A DNA stretch of 64,000 nucleotides from Schizochytrium sp. CCTCC M209059 (Eukaryota > Sar > Bigyra > Thraustochytrida > Thraustochytriidae). The DNA is taken from NCBI GenBank assembly GCA_000818945.1, contig KN805409.1, positions 164,951 to 228,950 on the forward strand, given 5' to 3'. Numbering within the stretch: the first letter of the stretch is position 1; each line of letters starts with the position of its first letter. This document shows positions 30,970 through 39,698 of this stretch, in pieces. The notes beneath the pieces are model-generated. The model did no database searches. It saw only the letters and a program-made list of their open reading frames with translations, and was not told the DNA's origin. The position numbers were made by a program, and so were the translations under genes.

Positions 30970-32592
30970 CGACAAGTAGAACAGCTGCGGAAAGCCTCTC
31001 CGCGGTCACGTGTGCGATCGCGCACCGAGTCCTGCGACTTTGATGCCGAACCGGTGCCAGAGATTCAGATTTGTCTCGAGGAACTTGACGTCCAAGGTCA
31101 ACTGTCGCTAAAGGTGTCACCGGAGGGTTCGCACACAAGTCCTCTGAGCACAATGCCTTCCCCTCCGGGATTGCCTCCGTATAACTTTGGCGCGTGTGTC
31201 TCAAGCCTTGAAAGTGAACTCATGGATCAGCATTCTACGGCGACGCCAAGTCCAGCAGGGCTTGAAAACCCTAGGTTGGATGATGAAGGCGTGCCAGCAA
31301 GCCTGGACGTCCTCGAAAGCCCAGACAGTGTTGTGAGCGAGGAGAGCTCCTTTCCGTCGCCCCCTCCGCTGCCGAAACCATCCAAAGCGGATTCTGTGGT
31401 TCCCCAGGACATCATGTCGGATAGTAAAAGCATGGTGCGCTCTCGCACTCCTTCGCCAACATTTCAGGAGCCAGCGACGACCGATAACATGCCGTCGTCA
31501 TCAGAAGAAATGCAGGTTGAGGAAAAAACGACCATGTCCAGTGACAATGACGTTGCCAACTCGCTCAAGGATGAAACTCGCTTTGGAAGCGATGCTTTGG
31601 TCAGTGACTCTCCGCGGCACCTTCGCGGCCCAGAACCCGTATTAGAGTCTTGTGCTGCAGCTCAGCTCGCAGCAGAAGCTCTCCTTGAGTTTGCTCATGT
31701 CTGCGATGACGCAGAGCAGCGCCAGGACAAGGCAGACGAAGAGGAATGCAAGTACAGCCTTGCGCAGCTGCAAACCGTAACGAAGTGGCGAGAGAAACAA
31801 GAAGGCGGCAAGAGCGCCAGTGAGAGTTTGGCTGGTGACAGCGATGAGGAATTTGTCCTTCGTCCAGCTCCAAAGAAATACCAGCATCATGATCGAAGTG
31901 AGATGGATCACAATCGAAATGAGATGCAGTCAAGGCATACGGCAGGACACCCTATGACACGGCGCGAGTCTCGAACATCTGCTGGCCACGAGGATGTTCC
32001 GTCAGATCTTCAAAATAGCACTTCGGCGTCTTTGCATGAGCGGCAGCGCAAGAGTCGGTCGCAGAACCAGCCACAGCAGCGGCAAGACCGAGTGAATCAG
32101 CACTATTACGAGCAGCGTTCATCGGGTCGGCAATCGATGCGACCATCGAAAACGGTGAGCACCAGCCCGCTGCTCGAAGAGTTTTTGCGTTTTGGGGCCA
32201 ACGTTGATAAGCATGGGCGAATCGGGCGCCCGCACCACTGCAGGCTTTCAGCGGACGCTTTTGCGCTTTTTTGGACCTCGAAGCACGGCCAAACGAACAG
32301 GGTTCCTTGGAAGGAGGTGACCAGCATCACGAGGGGCCGCCAAGGCGCGGAGAGGCGATCGAACAGCGTGTATTCGCGTCTCACCTCGCCTCAGCCCAAG
32401 TCTCTTGTGCCGCGCCGCCGGTCTGCGTCAGAGTCAACGAGCGGCGCGACATCATCGGAGGAAGCCAGTGACGCTGAGTATTTCTTCTTTACGATCTGCA
32501 CGACATCGCGCGATCTCCTTGTCAGCGCGCGCGCTCGGCAACAGCGTGACCACATAGTCGAGGCTCTGCAGCTTGCTTTGCGCAATGCGAAC

Positions 32593-32631
<39 letters not shown>

Positions 32632-32763
32632 TACTCTCGTGTGGGTCATGGTTTCGATGTACGAGAGCATCAGCAATCTGCACCTGTCGACGCTCGAAAT
32701 CGGCAATGGTGTCCTCCGCAGCCGCCCACGACGCCCCGTCCTCCGCCGCCCGCTGACCCATAA
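30178..32763 (+). CDS. polyQ protein with CTFxP motifs and C-terminal PH-like domain
   Basis: 861 residues, ATG at 30178. The N-terminal half is basic and helical with two copies of a CTF-x-P motif (CTFQPKLHRV about 42-51; CTFMPAISRKSKAL about 219-232). The segment VYERLF or VHERLF follows twice. Such motifs are common in protist cytoskeletal or flagellar proteins of unknown function. PolyQ tracts lie at about 65-75 and 245-265, and a polySer tract at about 806-818. Residues about 658-805 look like a PH domain: the KHGRIGRPHHCRLSADAFALFW strands, VPWKEVTSITRG, the YFFFTICTTSRDLLVSA strands, then a C-terminal helix RDHIVEALQLAL. A lipid- or protein-binding adaptor is plausible. The PH call is by pattern only. 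Confidence 0.75.
30371..30402. repeat. CAG repeat (polyQ coding)
   Basis: About ten CAG/CAA units in frame as Gln. Confidence 0.9.
30910..30970. repeat. CAG then CAA repeat (polyQ coding)
   Basis: A CAG run passes abruptly into a CAA run; about 20 Gln codons. Confidence 0.95.
32593..32631. repeat. AGC repeat (polySer coding)
   Basis: Same CAG-type repeat as the polyQ tracts upstream but read one frame over, giving Ser. Confidence 0.95.
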
Positions 32764-33259
32764 GGAAGATAAGCTAACAGCGCAAAACATATTTCGGGAT
32801 TCTGCATCAGTTATACGTTGTCTTCGATTTGAGCCCATGTCAAGAACCTTGCGAGCTCAACCATGGCATGCGTAACAAGCGTTGACTGCATCTGCTGGTC
32901 GGGTCCTGCTATTGCTGCCGGTAGTTTTCATAACTTAAAAATCTTGCGGTGCGGTAGTATCCTGACGCGCAACCGACATGGTCAATTTTGAGTCCGCCAG
33001 CAACCTACTATCAGCCTGATGCCACAGCAAGAGCAACCAGCAGCAGCACTTCAGTGCAGGTTGCGATCGCATCCGTGGCTTTAACCCCTCGCCTCGGTCG
33101 CCCCCGACCCGCCAACTTCGGACCCCGCCCCGGCGTTCCTGCACGCACACCCCTCTCCGAGAACGCTGTCGCGGGCTGGCTCTCTGCGGAACCCGGAGAG
33201 TTTCCCGCCTTCTTCCCTCCGCGGCGCCTCGGTGCTCCCGCCAGCCCGCCAGCTCCCGC

Positions 33260-33474
33260 NNNNNNNNNNNNNNNNNNNNNNNNNNNNNNNNNNNNNNNNN
33301 NNNNNNNNNNNNNNNNNNNNNNNNNNNNNNNNNNNNNNNNNNNNNNNNNNNNNNNNNNNNNNNNNNNNNNNNNNNNNNNNNNNNNNNNNNNNNNNNNNNN
33401 NNNNNNNNNNNNNNNNNNNNNNNNNNNNNNNNNNNNNNNNNNNNNNNNNNNNNNNNNNNNNNNNNNNNNNNNNN
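33260..33474. other. assembly gap (215 N)
   Basis: Run of N immediately before a GCAGGCAGGCACGC repeat tract. Confidence 1.
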
Positions 33475-33545
33475 ACGCACGCAGGCAGGAAGGCACGCAG
33501 GCAGGCAGGCAGACGGGCACGCGGGCGCGCGGGCAGGCACGCACG
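33475..33545. repeat. GGCA/CGCA/CGGG tetranucleotide tract
   Basis: Imperfect tetramers on the right edge of the gap. Confidence 0.8.
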
Positions 33546-33724
33546 GCAGGCGCGCGGCAGCGGACGCGGCGAGGCGCGGCGAGGCGCGGCGCGGGCGGAA
33601 GGCCGCAGGAAAAGTCGCCGCGCGGTGCGTTGGAGTCGTTCGATTTGGCCGAACGTGCGTTGAGCGGGCGAAGGCGCGCGGCGGAGCAAAGCAGAGCGCG
33701 GCGGGAGCGCGGCGGAGCGGCAGG

Positions 33725-34255
33725 ATGTCGACGGCGAACAACAACAGCGGCCAGGAGGCCTCGCCGTGCCTGGAGGACTCGTGCTCGTTCCACGGGTCGT
33801 CGAGCTACGCCGGCTACTGCTCGGTGTGCTACAAGAAGAAGATGAGCGACAAGACGCTCGCGGCCAGCGCGGCGCCAACGCCGGCGGCCAGCACAGCGCC
33901 CAGCGAGGAGAAGGAGGCCGCAGCGCCCAAGGCCGAGGCCAAGGCTCCTGATACCGAGGCGCTTGAGGCGCCACAGCCCGTCGCCAAGGACGGAGACGTG
34001 GAGATGGCAGGTGCAGACGGCGAGGAGGGAGAGGAGGTCAAGGAACGGCCTGTGCAAAAGAAGAAGAACCGTTGCTGGCACTGCCGCAAGAAGATTGGCC
34101 TCACCGGCATTGAATGCAGGTGCGGCTACATCTTCTGCGGTATGCACCGCTACGCCGACCAGCACAGTTGTGACTTTGACCACGCCGCTCTGGCGCGCAA
34201 GCACCTCGCCGACGAGAACCAGGGCGCTGCAGCTAAAAAGGTCGAGATGCTCTGA
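33725..34255 (+). CDS. A20/AN1 zinc-finger protein (stress-associated/ZFAND5-6-like)
   Basis: 176 residues, ATG at 33725. An N-terminal A20 finger is visible as C15-x4-C20-x11-C32-x2-C35. A low-complexity Ala/Glu/Lys linker follows (about 43-112). The C-terminal AN1 finger is C117-x2-C120-x10-C131-x-C133-x4-C138-x2-H141-x5-H147-x-C149, with the usual GIECRCGYIFCGMHRY sequence. This two-finger layout defines the plant SAP and animal ZFAND5/6 group. They bind ubiquitin chains (A20) and influence proteasome activity and stress responses. Length and order match the family. The GC-rich leader and an adjacent assembly gap leave the promoter incomplete. Confidence 0.92.
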   Translation: MSTANNNSGQEASPCLEDSCSFHGSSSYAGYCSVCYKKKMSDKTLAASAAPTPAASTAPSEEKEAAAPKAEAKAPDTEALEAPQPVAKDGDVEMAGADGEEGEEVKERPVQKKKNRCWHCRKKIGLTGIECRCGYIFCGMHRYADQHSCDFDHAALARKHLADENQGAAAKKVEML

Positions 34256-34742
34256 GTAAGTGTGCGCGCACAGCTTCTCTCGCATTCAATGACTGTTTTT
34301 TGTCTCGTGATTTGGTGGTCGTCGGCCTGTTTGTCGGCTAGTCGGTCGGTCGGTTGCCGAGGTGCGTTGCGCTGCGGGTGCTGGCGGCCTGTGCTAGCTA
34401 GCTAGTAGCTGTGATTTCCCTTCTCCCTGCGTGCGCAAATCCCTCACTCGCCTCTTCACGAGTCTTTGTTTACAGGTCAGCCTTCGAGTCAGCAGGCGGA
34501 GTAGAGCCGCCTTGCTTCGCTCGAAGCTTTTGTACGTCACCCCTGTGGTGCGCATTCGTCTCAAACATTACAAATGCGCTCTGCGCTGTATAAATCTGTC
34601 GTACCTATCTTTCAATCCCAATCAACCCATTTCCTTTAATTTCGTTGAATATTTACACACACATAGTATGCGTGTGCGTGCGAACAATGCCATGTCTAAT
34701 CTCACCACCATTACATCACTTGCATCACCGAAACAACGCCAG

Positions 34743-34797
<55 letters not shown>

Positions 34798-34939
34798 ATA
34801 AGGATGGGTGGGTGAGCGTCGATTATGATTCCAGGTCTCGCTTCTTTGCGTGTGCCGCGCATCTTGAAACGGAATTGCCGAGAACGAAGCCAACGCACAA
34901 CCTTGCATTTGTTTACAGTTCGTTTCCAAATCAAACAAT
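34256..34939. other. convergent intergenic spacer
   Basis: Contains CGGT repeats near 34340, GCTA repeats near 34395, and the GAAA microsatellite at 34743-34797. No gene seen. Confidence 0.6.
34743..34797. repeat. (GAAA)n microsatellite
   Basis: About 14 tetramers. Confidence 0.95.
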
Positions 34940-36181
34940 CTAAAGCTCAATATGCTCGGCGCTGTCGCCACCGCCACGGGTTGCCTGCTGCTTTTCAAGC
35001 TCCTCCATTCGACGAAGCTCCTCCATCTGGCGATGCATCTTGGCTTGGCGCTCCTTGAGTTCGCCCGCAGTCGTCACCGTGGCCTTGTCACCCAAAAGAT
35101 CCTGCAGGGCCTCGATTCCACCCTCCTCCACGATGCGCTGCATCGTTTCCTGATCAAGACCGGGAATTCCACCCGCGCCCTTGGGCTTGGATGGCTTACG
35201 GTACTTGTAGCCCGACTCTTTGGATTGCGGTCCAACACTCGCGGCGCAACGCACACCCGTGTTACTCGAGGCGCTGTCCTCGGTGTTGCCCATGCGCGTG
35301 TTGAGATCGACCTTGTGGTTAAAGGCACCATCGGCCGTGTCCAGGAAAGAGCCGCCGCGCAGAACGCGCTGCACGGCCTCTCCCTTACGTTGTTGGTCCT
35401 TCTTGATCGCATCCGGGTGCATCTCCAAGTACTTTGTCTTGGTCCATTCCCACACATTGCCAAGAACGTCATAAAGGCCATAATCGTTCGGCGGGAAGGC
35501 CTGCGCCGGGCTTGTCGTCGCATACCCATCGCCCAAATCGTTTTCCTTTGGAAAAGTACCCTGCCAAACATTCATTGGCCACGGTCCGTCCGTTTCTTTC
35601 CAAGGCTCGTTGTTGCCCCATGGATACTTTGTGTCAACCTTGCCACCACGGGCTGCAAACTCCCACTCGGACTCGGAGAGCAATCGCAAGCCGCGCCATT
35701 TACAAAAGGCCTTGGCGTCGTTGTAGCTCAAATGACCTGCGACATGGTCCAAAGAGTCCTGGATACCCGACCCTGGGCCATCTGGCTGACGCCAGTACGC
35801 CTGCGGCACGGCGAGCCAGTGCGAGGCGTCCTTGACCTGGCTCTCCGAGAGCTCGCGCGCGCGTTCTGTGGCCTGATAGTCGAGCACAAAGCTCCATCCA
35901 AACTTTTCCGAGTCCGTCTTGAACTTGGTTGCACGCACAAACTCGCGAAACTCGCGGTTCGTCGCCGGCCACTTGTCCACCCGAAAGGCGTCCACGTGCA
36001 CGCGCTGTGGCGGAAGCGCTTGTGGGTGCAGCTTCGTCGAGAGCGAGTCGCCCATGACAAAGTCGCCGCCATCGAGAGTCACCATCTTGCTAGCAAAAGC
36101 GTCCTCGATTTCGCCCAAGCTAAGGCTCGCCTGCGTGGCAAACGCCACGCAGGCCACCGTAAGCGCCGTCCATGTGCGCAT
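34940..36181 (-). CDS. SUMF2-like protein (formylglycine-generating-enzyme paralogue without active-site cysteines), ER-resident
   Basis: 413 residues, ATG at 36181. Signal peptide about 1-23; FGE-sulfatase fold about 31-315 with MVTLDGGDFVMGD, VHVDAFRVDKWPATNREFREFV, LRLLSESEWEFAARGG, YPWGN, GLYDVLGNVWEW and TGVRCAA. In SUMF1 the region after GGS holds the catalytic cysteine pair. Here it reads GGSFLDTADGAFNHK (276-290) then NTRMGNTEDSASSN, without cysteine, closely matching vertebrate SUMF2. The only cysteines after the signal peptide are 160 and 312. A helical extension (about 325-405) ends in HIEL, a KDEL-type retrieval signal also known in mammalian carboxylesterase. So it is probably a soluble ER protein that binds sulfatases but cannot make formylglycine. 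SUMF2 inhibits SUMF1 in mammals; that role here is inference. Confidence 0.88.
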   Translation of the reverse strand: MRTWTALTVACVAFATQASLSLGEIEDAFASKMVTLDGGDFVMGDSLSTKLHPQALPPQRVHVDAFRVDKWPATNREFREFVRATKFKTDSEKFGWSFVLDYQATERARELSESQVKDASHWLAVPQAYWRQPDGPGSGIQDSLDHVAGHLSYNDAKAFCKWRGLRLLSESEWEFAARGGKVDTKYPWGNNEPWKETDGPWPMNVWQGTFPKENDLGDGYATTSPAQAFPPNDYGLYDVLGNVWEWTKTKYLEMHPDAIKKDQQRKGEAVQRVLRGGSFLDTADGAFNHKVDLNTRMGNTEDSASSNTGVRCAASVGPQSKESGYKYRKPSKPKGAGGIPGLDQETMQRIVEEGGIEALQDLLGDKATVTTAGELKERQAKMHRQMEELRRMEELEKQQATRGGGDSAEHIEL

Positions 36182-36848
36182 CTTGCTCGGTGCTCGCGCG
36201 TGCGTTGTCGTTGTCGCGTCCCGCGTAAACGGTTTGCCTCGGATCGGTCGATCAATGGATTCGATACATCAAATTTGTCCACTCCAAGATTGGGCCACGC
36301 ACGCAGTGCGAAGGATGAGCTAGACCTGACGGTGCAATGGTTGCACAGCACAGCATTGCTCTGCAGCATGCAGCGCACGTAGTTTAGAGAATCGTATAAG
36401 AGACGAGCGATAATGCGGAAAAGCGATGAGATCCACACTCGCGCGGCGCATTGCTGCGTCCTTTTCGACGGCAGCAGCGAACAGGACGAATCATCGTTTT
36501 ATCTCGAAGGACCCATTCATTTTTTACGTCATGCAGCTCGATGGAGTGGCGCGCCAAGGTAGGCCTAGGCCTAGGGCTTGGTGTCCTTTGCCTTCGCAAT
36601 CTTCACGCGGCAATCTATACGTCATGAAAATACTCGCTTCAATGTATACACCAAAGACCGTTGACCGGCTCTGGTGACTGACTGACTTACCTAGACTGGC
36701 ATGCACCACGTATGTATATGTAGCGGCGGCAGAACCACATTTGCAGCGGGCGAGCCAACCAAGCTAGCGGCCGTGACAACCTCGGAGACATCGCCGACGC
36801 TACCAGAGCTCGCTGAGCGCTCAGCAACGACAAGCAAAAGATCGATCG
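36182..36848. promoter_or_regulatory. 667-bp divergent promoter region (SUMF2-like / prolyl hydroxylase)
   Basis: Sits between two outward-facing ATGs, so must hold both promoters. A TAGGCCTAGGCCTAGG run lies near 36560. No gene seen. Confidence 0.5.
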
Positions 36849-38567
36849 ATGGGCCGCAAGAGCAAGAAAGCGCAGCGTAGGCGCGTCGCCAAGCAGACGT
36901 CCGTTGCGTCCCAGAACAAGCTTCCGTCCCAAGCCTCCAAGCCTGTAGCAGAGAATGCTGCGAAGCAGGCAATGCATGAGCCGGCGACACCGCTAGCCGA
37001 CGGTGCGTGGAGCACAGGGCTCCGTACCAAGTACATGATGCTTGGCAAAGCAGAATGGTGGTGGCTCTTCGATGACGCGCTTGCACAGATTGCGCAGCGT
37101 CTGCAAAGAGATAACTTTGTGATTCTTGATGGATTCTTGGACCAATCCATGTCCGTGGAATTACACGAGGAGCTCGTTCGTGCGTACAAGGCTGGCAAGC
37201 TTCCCGAAACGAGGCACTCCATGGTCGGATGTCCGCGAATGCAGCCTGGTGCCCTTGCTGGAGGCCAGGCCGGTACAAGTTTAACGTACCGCATGAACGC
37301 CGTGCGCGGAGACCATGTGGCTTGGTTCGATGGCAAAGAAGAGGCATGCCAATGGCATGTATTGCCCAAGTATCTGCAACGCATGGACACGCTCGTATCA
37401 GAGCTCGCGTCTCTCGTTCCGAACCTCGCTCGCACAGGTGCGCTTCGCTCCAATGCCATGGCCACCTGCTATCCTGGGAACGGCGCACACTACGTTCGCC
37501 ACTGTGACAACACGTCTACTATTCAAAACGGACGCCGCCTCACGGCATTGTTTTACGTCAATCCTCTGTGGATCCCTGGGCATGGTGGTGAGCTGCGCAT
37601 GTTTGCGCCACAGCCTGCAGATCTCGAGGAAAACGAGCGTGTCTACATTCCTCTTGCCGACATTCCGCCCACTTTGGGCCGAGCTGTCTTGTTCTTTGCG
37701 GACGAACGTTGTCCGCACGAAGTCTTGCCCGCGTCCATGATGCGCTTCGCCGTCACAGTGTGGTACTTTGACGAGGAAGAAAAATTAGCAGCGAACAAAC
37801 TCAAGAATGATGCAGCACGAGCCGAGGCTGACGCCGCGCGTACACGTCGCGAAATGGAAAAGTTCAAGGCAAAATATGGAGAAGCCCCCGAGATTCTCGG
37901 GCAGAGACGAGAAGAGGACGAGGTTCCCGAGGTCGATTCCGACGATGGCGAGCCACCATCGCTTTTGCACGGCGCAGCGACTCTGTCACTTTCAAGTTCA
38001 GCAGAAGTTGTACAAGAAAGAAATGTATCTGCAGACGCTGAGGTCCAACGTGACGAGGATGATGAAGGATCATTCGCATCCGCGGAAAACCTTTCTGCTG
38101 CTGCGAAAACACCTCTTGCTACTGGCAAACGCGAAGAAGGAAGGCTGGACTCTCGCTGCGAAATACATGATATCGACTCAACGCAGAGCGAGACACCAGA
38201 TATCAATTCGACGCAGAGCGAAACACCAGATATCGACTTGACACAAAGCGAAGCACCAAATATCAGTTTAACGCAAAGTGCAACATCAAATGTCAAATCA
38301 AAGCAGAGCGAAACACCAGATATCGACTCAACGCAGAGCGAAACCAAGTCGTATAAAAGTGAGAGTGATAACGTGCGTGAAGAAGAGAATGGCTCCAAGT
38401 CACAGGAAAAGATCCACGAAGAAGACATTTCTCTATGCCTCGAGAACAAGAAGAATACTTTATGTTCTGAAGCAGACCCAGGTTTTATATCAAGAATCGA
38501 TGCCGCCTCCTGTGAACAGATAACGTCAATCGGAGGGGGCGAAAATGCACTTTGGGGCCTTGATTGA
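36849..38567 (+). CDS. EGLN/PHD-type prolyl 4-hydroxylase with C-terminal decapeptide repeats
   Basis: 572 residues, ATG at 36849. The double-stranded beta-helix 2-oxoglutarate/Fe(II) oxygenase domain spans about 85-308. MATCYPGNGAHYVRHCDN carries H218 and D220, followed by GRRLTALFYVNPLW, GGELRMF, and then GRAVLFFADERCPHEV with H290 and RFAVTVWYFD with R299 for 2-oxoglutarate. These match EGLN/PHD2 closely. Single-celled eukaryotes use relatives of this enzyme to hydroxylate Skp1 as an oxygen sensor, a likely role here by analogy. After a coiled charged stretch (about 308-345), the tail carries about six copies of a ten-residue unit near TQSETPDIDS (about 440-498), a region not found in EGLNs. 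The 3' end is repeated twice more downstream. Confidence 0.88.
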   Translation: MGRKSKKAQRRRVAKQTSVASQNKLPSQASKPVAENAAKQAMHEPATPLADGAWSTGLRTKYMMLGKAEWWWLFDDALAQIAQRLQRDNFVILDGFLDQSMSVELHEELVRAYKAGKLPETRHSMVGCPRMQPGALAGGQAGTSLTYRMNAVRGDHVAWFDGKEEACQWHVLPKYLQRMDTLVSELASLVPNLARTGALRSNAMATCYPGNGAHYVRHCDNTSTIQNGRRLTALFYVNPLWIPGHGGELRMFAPQPADLEENERVYIPLADIPPTLGRAVLFFADERCPHEVLPASMMRFAVTVWYFDEEEKLAANKLKNDAARAEADAARTRREMEKFKAKYGEAPEILGQRREEDEVPEVDSDDGEPPSLLHGAATLSLSSSAEVVQERNVSADAEVQRDEDDEGSFASAENLSAAAKTPLATGKREEGRLDSRCEIHDIDSTQSETPDINSTQSETPDIDLTQSEAPNISLTQSATSNVKSKQSETPDIDSTQSETKSYKSESDNVREEENGSKSQEKIHEEDISLCLENKKNTLCSEADPGFISRIDAASCEQITSIGGGENALWGLD

Positions 38568-38661
38568 GTGAGAATCCAAGCGTCACCGTCATGATATCGA
38601 CGCAACGCAGAGCGAGACACCAGATATCAATTCGACGCAGAGCGAAACACCAGATATCGAC

Positions 38662-38991
38662 TTGACACAAAGCGAAGCACCAAATATCAGTTTAACGCAA
38701 AGTGCAACATCAAATGTCAAATCAAAGCAGAGCGAAACACCAGATATCGACTCAACGCAGAGCGAAACCAAGTCGTATAAAAGTGAGAGTGATAACGTGC
38801 GTGAAGAAGAGAATGGCTCCAAGTCACAGGAAAAGATCCACGAAGAAGACATTTCTCTATGCCTCGAGAACAAGAAGAATACTTTATGTTCTGAAGCAGA
38901 CCCAGGTTTTATATCAAGAATCGATGCCGCCTCCTGTGAACAGATAACGTCAATCGGAGGGAGCGAAGATGCACTTTGGGGCCTTGATTGA
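38662..38991 (+). pseudogene. duplicated C-terminal fragment of the prolyl hydroxylase (copy 2)
   Basis: A 109-residue open frame identical, bar one residue, to the last 109 residues of the hydroxylase. It lacks the catalytic domain and follows the parental stop codon; more likely 3' noncoding or relic than a gene. Confidence 0.6.
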
Positions 38992-39085
38992 GTGAGAATC
39001 CAAGCGTCACCGTCATGATATCGACGCAACGCAGAGCGAGACACCAGATATCAATTCGACGCAGAGCGAAACACCAGATATCGAC

Positions 39086-39415
39086 TTGACACAAAGCGAA
39101 GCACCAAATATCAGTTTAACGCAAAGTGCAACATCAAATGTCAAATCAAAGCAGAGCGAAACACCAGATATCGACTCAACGCATAGCGAAACCAAGTCGT
39201 ATGAAAGTGAGAGTGATAACGTGCGTGAAGAAGAGAATGGCTCCAAGTCACAGGAAAAAATCCACGAAGAAGGCATTTCTCTATGCCTCGAGAACAAGGA
39301 GAATACTTTATGTTCTGAAGCAGACCCGGGTTTTATATCAAGAATCGATGCCGCCTCCTGTGAACAGATAACGTCAATCGGAGGGAGCGAAGATGCACTT
39401 TGGGGCCTTGATTGA
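39086..39415 (+). pseudogene. duplicated C-terminal fragment of the prolyl hydroxylase (copy 3)
   Basis: As copy 2, with several more residue changes; no catalytic domain. Confidence 0.6.
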
Positions 39416-39438
39416 GTGAGAATCCAAGCGTCACCGTC

Positions 39439-39698
39439 ACCCTTGGGCCGCAAGTGAAGCGTCCAACAAATCTAAAAAAGAAGCAATAAAAAGAGTATGT
39501 ATGTCATGGGGAATCATTCGCCAATCCTTTTCTTTCTTTCCTTTCTTACGCTCTGTCATTTTTGTTCGCTTGGTTTTTTGTGTCGTTTTGTTCCATGTTG
39601 ACTGTGAGTACGAAAGGTCCTAGCTTGGCCTGGCCTGGCCTGGCTCGACTTTCTTGGCTCGGCTCAGCACGGCTCAAGTCCGAGAAGAGTGTCACTGC
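39439..39698. other. convergent spacer
   Basis: Unique sequence after the triplication with short TGGCC repeats near 39628; no gene. Confidence 0.5.

Larger units (their letters stand above)
32764..33724. other. intergenic region with assembly gap
   Basis: No gene seen; the right part is a GC island and GGCA/CGCA repeats leading into the zinc-finger gene. Confidence 0.5.
38167..39438. repeat. 424-bp tandem triplication of the hydroxylase 3' end
   Basis: Three units start at 38167, 38591 and 39015 and together span exactly 3 x 424 bp. Each contains the tail-coding decapeptide repeats, the stop codon and about 28 bp beyond it. Unit 1 is part of the gene. Units 2 and 3 have only a few substitutions, so the duplication is recent. 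Because 424 is not a multiple of 3, units 2 and 3 cannot be a simple in-frame extension. Confidence 0.95.

Noticed and set aside
34952..36382. 476-codon plus-strand open frame
   Set aside because: Antisense shadow of the SUMF2-like gene, which has clear domain matches.
36182..36848. SUMF2-like gene and hydroxylase as a functional operon-like pair
   Set aside because: They are divergent and act in different compartments; proximity alone is not evidence.
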